Below the pieces are notes generated by a model that did not search any database, was not told the DNA's origin, and saw only the letters and a list, made by a program, of their open reading frames with translations. Shown piece by piece: positions 16,465 through 20,182 of a stretch of 20,182 nucleotides of DNA. Where the stretch lies: the IMG/VR virus record IMGVR_UViG_3300030116_008367, positions 1 to 20,182 of that record. One strand, 5' to 3'. The translations under genes were made by a program, and so were the position numbers. Position 1 is the stretch's first letter. Each line of letters starts with the position of its first letter. This DNA comes from a virus.

Positions 16465-16513
16465 AATAAATTATAGCAATTCGTATAGTATATAGCAGGG
16501 TTATCGTCACTTA
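16465..16513 (-). promoter_or_regulatory. 49-nt gap before gp26 with TATAAT-like element
   Basis: On the minus strand this AT-rich gap contains TGCTATA twice, about 20 nt apart, and a TATAAT (16470-16475) 5 nt before the gp26 start. The TATAAT is too close to the ATG to give a normal leader, and no matching -35 element is visible, so promoter activity is doubtful. Confidence 0.2.
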
Positions 16514-17365
16514 TTAATTAAAACTACTTCTGCGACTTTTGTTTTGTTTTTCTCTATTAATTTGATATTGTGGTTTTGTTTTTTTCTTCTTACTACCAGA
16601 TAAACTTATTGTTGAATCTGTTGTAGTTATGACCTGTTCCTCAACATCAGGTCTTGTAACATCATTCTCACTTTGAAGTCTCTCCTTAACATCCGCTATG
16701 GTAAGATTATTATACCCTGCACCACTACGATACTTAGATATGTTACTTATAGGACCACAAACATAACGAGTGTATTCAAAAGCACAAGAAGCAGTTAAAA
16801 TCTTAGATGCATCATATCCAACTTGAACAGCACTTAGGTTTTGTGGGAATAGATTAAAGAAAGTATATTCTAAATTATTAGAATAATCTCTTTCAAACTT
16901 CATTATCTTAGTTTCTTCCATTCTATAATCATCAGGATACTGCATCCTAACATAATAGTTTGATTTGCTTTGAGTTATAGGTCCTATTCTTCCACCAGGT
17001 GCATGAGTTCCACCTGCAGTATATTCCATCCAGTGCTCTAAAAATTTAATAACTTTATAGTCATCATCAACGTAAAAAGTAAGATTAATTGGTACATATA
17101 TTCTACTATGTGCAAATTTTTCTGTTATTCCTGTATAAGCACCAGTGATGTTTGCAGTAGCAAGGGACGAACCTGGCAATGTTGCCTGACTGCATAGTAA
17201 ACCCATCTCTCCTGCTATGAATCTTTTATCTACTCCTCTTTTTCTTAAGTAACTACCTAATCCTCCAACTGCTCTACCAAAACGAACTTCATAATGAGAA
17301 GTTTGAGCTAGATTAGTTAGAGTTGGTTTAAAATCGCTTATCCTTCTTGGTCTCGGTTTTTCCAC
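16514..17365 (-). CDS. gp54: gp54-like baseplate tail tube initiator (283 aa)
   Basis: Residues 11-110 follow the pattern of the tube-initiator family in marine T4-like phages: FKPTLTNLAQTSHYEVRFG at 12-30, LPGSSLATANITGAYTG at 63-79, then NLTFYVDDDYKVIKFLEHWM at 94-113, and FPQNLSAVQVGYD at 173-185. T4 gp54 (320 residues), gp48 and gp19 are related tube-fold proteins, and this protein has the same beta-rich tube-like layout. In T4, gp54 sits on the gp48 platform and starts tube polymerisation. The start is a GTG at 17363-17365. An in-frame TAG at 17375-17377 leaves no other usual start, and the first internal Met is residue 54. There is no visible Shine-Dalgarno sequence. It is the first gene of the leftward unit. 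Confidence 0.7.
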   Translation of the reverse strand: MEKPRPRRISDFKPTLTNLAQTSHYEVRFGRAVGGLGSYLRKRGVDKRFIAGEMGLLCSQATLPGSSLATANITGAYTGITEKFAHSRIYVPINLTFYVDDDYKVIKFLEHWMEYTAGGTHAPGGRIGPITQSKSNYYVRMQYPDDYRMEETKIMKFERDYSNNLEYTFFNLFPQNLSAVQVGYDASKILTASCAFEYTRYVCGPISNISKYRSGAGYNNLTIADVKERLQSENDVTRPDVEEQVITTTDSTISLSGSKKKKTKPQYQINREKQNKSRRSSFN

Positions 17366-17366
17366 A

Positions 17367-17374
17367 CTAAATAT
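17367..17374 (+). promoter_or_regulatory. Candidate late promoter for gp4 unit (CTAAATAT)
   Basis: CTAAATAT resembles the T4 late -10 box TATAAATA and lies 30 nt before the gp4 ATG. If transcription begins about 6 nt downstream of it, as at T4 late promoters, the leader would be about 25 nt. There is no -35 box, which is normal for T4-type late promoters. The mirror-image motif on the other strand serves the leftward unit. Confidence 0.5.
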
Positions 17375-17395
17375 CTAATATGAGTTTAATTATAC

Positions 17396-17403
17396 TTATT
17401 TAG
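17396..17403 (-). promoter_or_regulatory. Candidate late promoter for leftward structural unit (CTAAATAA)
   Basis: CTAAATAA reads on the minus strand 30 nt before the GTG of gp54. The spacing to the start codon is the same as that of the opposing motif upstream of gp4. It would drive the long structural unit from gp54 to the fibres. Confidence 0.5.
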
Positions 17404-17404
17404 C

Positions 17405-17839
17405 ATGACATATAAAGGAAAATACCGACCATCTCATCCTGAGAAGTATAAAGGTAATCCCATGAATATAGTGTATCGTTCATTATGGGAAAGAAAGTTT
17501 ATGGTTTATTGTGATAAAAATAGAAATATATTAGAGTGGTGGAGCGAAGAAATTGCTATTCCTTACAGATCACCGATTGATAGAAGGGTTCATAGATACT
17601 TCCCAGATTTTTACATCAAAGTGAAAGAATCCCATAATAAAATTAAATCATACCTTATAGAAGTAAAACCTAAAAAACAAACAAAACCTCCAGTAAAACC
17701 AAAGAGACAAACAAAGGGTTATATTCGTGAAGCATATGAATATGCTAAAAATCAATCAAAATGGAAAGCAGCAACCGAATATTGTTTAGATCGTGGGTGG
17801 GAGTTTAAAGTAATTACAGAAAAAGAACTAGGAGTATGA
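17405..17839 (+). CDS. gp4: gp4-like head completion nuclease (144 aa)
   Basis: The protein closely fits the T4 gp4 head-completion family (T4 gp4 is 150 residues): YKGKYRPSHPEKYKGNPMNI at 3-22, YRSLWERKFM at 24-33, YRSPIDRRVHRYFPDFYIKV at 54-73. A PD-(D/E)xK nuclease signature is visible: E29, D68 in FPDFY, and E86-V-K88 in YLIEVKPK. In T4 the protein is needed to finish packaged heads before tails join. The C-terminal third is lysine-rich, suiting contact with DNA. The gene is the first of the rightward unit. There is no Shine-Dalgarno sequence before the ATG at 17405, and the next gene overlaps its end by 4 nt (ATGA). Confidence 0.88.
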   Translation: MTYKGKYRPSHPEKYKGNPMNIVYRSLWERKFMVYCDKNRNILEWWSEEIAIPYRSPIDRRVHRYFPDFYIKVKESHNKIKSYLIEVKPKKQTKPPVKPKRQTKGYIREAYEYAKNQSKWKAATEYCLDRGWEFKVITEKELGV

Positions 17840-18180
17840 GTAGACTATCCGATGTATTAAAAGATTTTACAGGTTTGGGAGATGTTGATGATATCTACCA
17901 AGAGGTTCTAGGTGCATTAACAGAGGGTGGTGCTCCAGAGGTTGGAAAGTATTATACTTTTGTATATCGTCCCAAAACACCTCAGTTAAGGTATGATGAA
18001 TATCCTTTAGTAGCAGTTACGGGTGTGTTTGATTGGGGATTCAAAGGAATTAACTTTCATTGGGGACAATCAAGACAATATACCTATCCAGAGATAGTTG
18101 GTGGTCTGTATAATATAACTGATGAAGAGATATCCGATGCCCGAAATTTATCTTTTGGTAAATATAGGCTAAATAGATAA
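17836..18180 (+). CDS. Conserved-looking protein of unknown function (114 aa)
   Basis: I cannot name this protein. It contains YTFVYRPKTPQLRYDEYPLV at 40-59 and WGFKGINFHWGQSRQYTYPE at 67-86. The run of aromatics and the G-F-x-G-x-N-x-H-W segment suggest a small folded domain, not a random frame. Broadly similar Y-x-P-K...YD-x-P-L-V...GF-x-G-x-N-x-H layouts occur in other tailed-phage proteins, but I cannot say the families are the same. The ATG overlaps the end of gp4 (ATGA), and the last codons contain the CTAAATA motif before gp48. Its place suggests a structural or head-tail joining role. Confidence 0.65.
   Translation: MSRLSDVLKDFTGLGDVDDIYQEVLGALTEGGAPEVGKYYTFVYRPKTPQLRYDEYPLVAVTGVFDWGFKGINFHWGQSRQYTYPEIVGGLYNITDEEISDARNLSFGKYRLNR
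18169..18176 (+). promoter_or_regulatory. Candidate late promoter before gp48 (CTAAATAG)
   Basis: CTAAATAG overlaps the last codons of the 114-residue gene (Leu-Asn-Arg-stop) and lies 19 nt before the gp48 ATG. It would give a short leader of about 12 nt containing a purine-rich AAAGAGA. It may raise gp48 and gp53 output relative to gp4. Confidence 0.4.
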
Positions 18181-18194
18181 AAAAAGAGATAATA

Positions 18195-19244
18195 ATGGTC
18201 AATTTCGGAGAAAATTACGCAGAGCAAGAGAAATATTTTGGGTCTGAAGAATATCAGTCAAGTGCAAAAGCAGCGATTAAAAGTGGTGCACCGTTACCCA
18301 CATTTGAGAAAAATAAGGATTTAGGTAAACAGACTGAAGCACCTAGTGAAACACCAAAATCATCTGCACCTCTCAGATATCCTTATACAAAGATAGATGA
18401 GTATGATGATTATATGAGACTTGAAATTGTTTCGTTCACTCCACCAGGTTTAGAAAGAGCAGATGATTCACTTCGTTTAAAAACTAGTGATGAAATTGCG
18501 AAAAAAGATATTAACTATACAATTTTACTACCAGTTCCTCAAGGTGTAGAAGATGGTAGATCTGCAGAATGGGGAATGTCAAGTGTAGATGCAGTTGGAA
18601 TGTTGGCAGGATCTACTGCAGCTGCAGGTATGAATGCAGAGGGTAGTATTGCTACTATGGGGGCAGCAGCTTTTGGTAATATTACAGGAGCAATAAATGA
18701 GTTATCACAAACAGATAGAGCAGTAGCTGGTAATTTACTTACAGCAGGAGTCGCAGGACTGGTTGCAAATGCTGTAGGTGGTGGAAATGCACAATTTATT
18801 GAAAGAGAGACTGGATTAACACTCAATAAGAATCAACAATTACTATTCAATGGTGTAACTGGTAGAGACTTTTCATTTAATTGGGATATAGTTCCAAGAA
18901 GTAAAAAAGAAGCTGAGCAAGTAAAAGTTATCATAAGAATTCTTAAACAATCAATGTCTGCTCAGAGGGGAGGAACAAAAACAGTAAAAGGTTTATTTCT
19001 AAAATCTCCAGATATATTTTATCTGACATATATGAAAGGAAAAGACCAACATCCATTCTTAAATGCTTTTAAACCATCTGCACTTACTAGTATGTCTGTA
19101 AATTACACAGGTTCTGGAACTTATGCTACATACCATGATGGAAATCCCGTACATTTAAATGTAGGTTTAACTTTCAGAGAATTGACACCAGTATACAGAG
19201 AAGATTACTTATCAGAAGAGTCAGGAAATGGAGTAGGATACTAA
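18195..19244 (+). CDS. gp48: gp48-like baseplate tail tube cap (349 aa)
   Basis: The size is near that of T4 gp48 (364 residues) and the layout fits the family as found in marine T4-like phages. There is a polar N-terminus, PLRYPYTKIDEYDDYMRLEI at 59-78, a central alanine/glycine-rich insertion at 130-196, LLFNGVTGRDFSFNWDIVPR at 216-235, and a C-terminal block with HPFLNAFKPSALTSMSVNYT at 286-305 and LTFRELTPVYREDY at 325-338. In T4, gp48 caps the hub and, with gp54, is the platform on which the tube starts. Here its partner gp54 is on the opposite unit. The ATG has a weak AAAGAGA site upstream. It ends in TAATG, overlapping gp53 by 1 nt. Confidence 0.8.
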   Translation: MVNFGENYAEQEKYFGSEEYQSSAKAAIKSGAPLPTFEKNKDLGKQTEAPSETPKSSAPLRYPYTKIDEYDDYMRLEIVSFTPPGLERADDSLRLKTSDEIAKKDINYTILLPVPQGVEDGRSAEWGMSSVDAVGMLAGSTAAAGMNAEGSIATMGAAAFGNITGAINELSQTDRAVAGNLLTAGVAGLVANAVGGGNAQFIERETGLTLNKNQQLLFNGVTGRDFSFNWDIVPRSKKEAEQVKVIIRILKQSMSAQRGGTKTVKGLFLKSPDIFYLTYMKGKDQHPFLNAFKPSALTSMSVNYTGSGTYATYHDGNPVHLNVGLTFRELTPVYREDYLSEESGNGVGY

Positions 19245-19900
19245 TGGGATTTTTTAGAGAGTTACCAAATGTCGAATATCTGTCTCCACTTGCAGATAGA
19301 AATTCTTCTTTCGATTATATAAAAGTTAAAAACTTATTTCGTCGTGTAAAAATCAGAGACGATTTGAAAAAATACTTTACTATCTTTGATAGAATAACTA
19401 TTAAAGATGGTTTCCGTCCAGATCAAGTTGCAGAATCTGTATATGGGCAAAGTGATCTTGATTGGGTAGTGTTAATAACTGCGGGAATAGTTAATGTAAA
19501 CAATGAGTGGCCATTAAATAGTCGTGAATTATATGAATTTGCTCTCAAAAAATATGGTGCAAGTTTAAATGCAACAAAATATTATGAAACAATTGAAATT
19601 AAGGATCTTAGAAATAGATTAATTTTACCTGCGGGTCAGATTGTAGATGAAGATTTTTCAATACCAGACCCTTCTAATCCACTTACTAATCTAACAGGTA
19701 ACGCAGTTAGAATTGGTATATCCAACTATGAATATGAAACTCGTGTAAATGAGAAGAAAAGAAATATTGAATTACTGAAACCACAGTATCTACAACAATT
19801 CTTAAAAGATATGAGAAAGATAATGAAATATTCAAAGTCTTCTCAATTTATTAATACAAAATTAATCAGAACTGCAAATACGAGAATCAAATCTCCATAA
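19244..19900 (+). CDS. gp53: gp53-like baseplate wedge subunit (218 aa)
   Basis: FFRELPNVEYLSP at 3-15 and the central block RITIKDGFRPDQVAESVYGQ at 50-69 followed by SDLDWVVLITAGIVNVNNEW at 70-89 are characteristic of the T4 gp53 wedge family, which has a LysM-like domain. T4 gp53 has 196 residues, so the length agrees. In T4, gp53 joins the finished wedges around the hub. The ATG overlaps the gp48 stop. The stop codon TAA runs straight into the A-tract of the downstream hairpin, so this is the last gene of the rightward unit. Confidence 0.88.
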   Translation: MGFFRELPNVEYLSPLADRNSSFDYIKVKNLFRRVKIRDDLKKYFTIFDRITIKDGFRPDQVAESVYGQSDLDWVVLITAGIVNVNNEWPLNSRELYEFALKKYGASLNATKYYETIEIKDLRNRLILPAGQIVDEDFSIPDPSNPLTNLTGNAVRIGISNYEYETRVNEKKRNIELLKPQYLQQFLKDMRKIMKYSKSSQFINTKLIRTANTRIKSP

Positions 19901-19926
19901 AAAAAAGGGGTCTAAACGACCCCTTT
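19899..19926. terminator. Bidirectional intrinsic terminator between gp53 and gp32
   Basis: A perfect 9-bp stem (AAAGGGGTC, 19904-19912, pairs with GACCCCTTT, 19918-19926) closes a five-base TAAAC loop. Read leftward, the stem runs into eight T residues, three of them in the stem, which is a classic intrinsic terminator for the gene entering from the right. Read rightward, only the three T residues of the stem follow, so it is weaker for gp53. It separates the two convergent units. Confidence 0.85.
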
Positions 19927-19942
19927 CTAGTATATTCTAATA

Positions 19943-20182
19943 TCATTCTTGTGCTAATTTAGCAAAATATGATAACGCATCATCCTCATCTTCAGTTGAT
20001 GATGTTTGAGTTGCAGCAGTAACTAATTCTTCTGCAGAACCACGATCATCATCTTCATGTTCAAGATCTTCTGTTGGTTGTATGCGAGTGCTTCCAACTC
20101 TTAAAACAGATTCAAGTCTCTTCTTCAAATCATCGTAAGATTTGAATTGATCAGCAGCAACAAACTCTTCAAGAGAGTATTG
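19943..20182 (-). CDS. gp32: Probable gp32 single-stranded-DNA-binding protein, C-terminal end (partial)
   Basis: The frame is open at the right edge, leaving 79 residues and a TGA stop at 19943-19945. It reads QYSLEEFVAADQFKSYDDLK, then a basic helix, and ends in a long acidic tail closing with EDEDDALSYFAKLAQE. An acidic C-terminus that binds replication and recombination partners is a defining feature of T4 gp32, and the S-Y-F-x-x-L-A ending resembles gp32 of marine T4-like phages. The DNA-binding OB fold and zinc site would be outside the window, so the identity rests on the tail and on its place. An internal ATG at 20126-20128 is not the start, since conserved-looking sequence continues upstream. 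Confidence 0.65.
   Translation of the reverse strand, partial: QYSLEEFVAADQFKSYDDLKKRLESVLRVGSTRIQPTEDLEHEDDDRGSAEELVTAATQTSSTEDEDDALSYFAKLAQE

Noticed and set aside
18539-18826. Leftward 95-codon frame opposite gp48
   Set aside because: It is a shadow of the alanine/glycine-rich insertion in gp48 and has no context of its own.

Overview
This window is part of the structural-gene cluster of a T4-like marine myovirus, most likely a cyanophage (Prochlorococcus or Synechococcus host) or a close relative such as a Pelagibacter myophage. The evidence is the AT-rich sequence, tightly packed overlapping genes, recognisable T4 baseplate and head-completion families (gp4, gp5, gp26, gp27, gp48, gp51, gp53, gp54, and the end of gp32), and large repeat-rich fibre proteins of the kind carried by marine T4-like phages. 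The host cannot be fixed from the sequence alone.

The layout has three parts. (1) A leftward transcription unit starts at the divergent gap near 17366-17404 and runs off the left edge. Its order is gp54 tube initiator, gp26 hub subunit, a 58-residue gp51-like protein, two helical proteins of unknown function that sit where hub or tape-measure proteins are expected, gp27 hub, gp5-like hub/spike carrier without a lysozyme domain, a 241-residue spike-needle-like protein, a 1402-residue fibre/beta-helix protein, a 746-residue repeat protein, and a collagen-like fibre that is cut by the window edge. Most junctions overlap by 1 nt or are separated by 1-5 nt, so the genes are probably translated in a coupled way. 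(2) A short rightward unit at 17405-19900 holds gp4 head-completion nuclease, an unrecognised 114-residue protein, gp48 tube cap and gp53 wedge. It ends at a strong hairpin terminator. (3) The C-terminal end of a leftward gene, probably the gp32 single-stranded-DNA-binding protein, enters from the right edge and converges on the same hairpin.

Together the genes build the central hub and spike (gp5, gp27, needle, gp26/51), the platform from which the tail tube is started (gp48, gp54), one wedge protein (gp53), the head-completion nuclease (gp4), and the outer adhesin or fibre set (1402-, 746- and at least 631-residue proteins). A short motif, CTAAATA, lies 20-30 nt before the first gene of both divergent units and again before gp48. 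It is the best candidate for this phage's late promoter. No tRNA, CRISPR array, insertion sequence or metabolic gene was seen, and no gap between genes exceeds about 50 nt.

The most unusual points are the long proline-poor G-X-Q collagen-like tract, the separation of the gp5 functions over two genes with no lysozyme, the repeats in the fibre proteins (including modules shared between different genes), and the unassigned pair of helical proteins beside the hub genes. Most of these architectures are plausible for known marine T4-like phages. I do not see strong evidence for a wholly new system.
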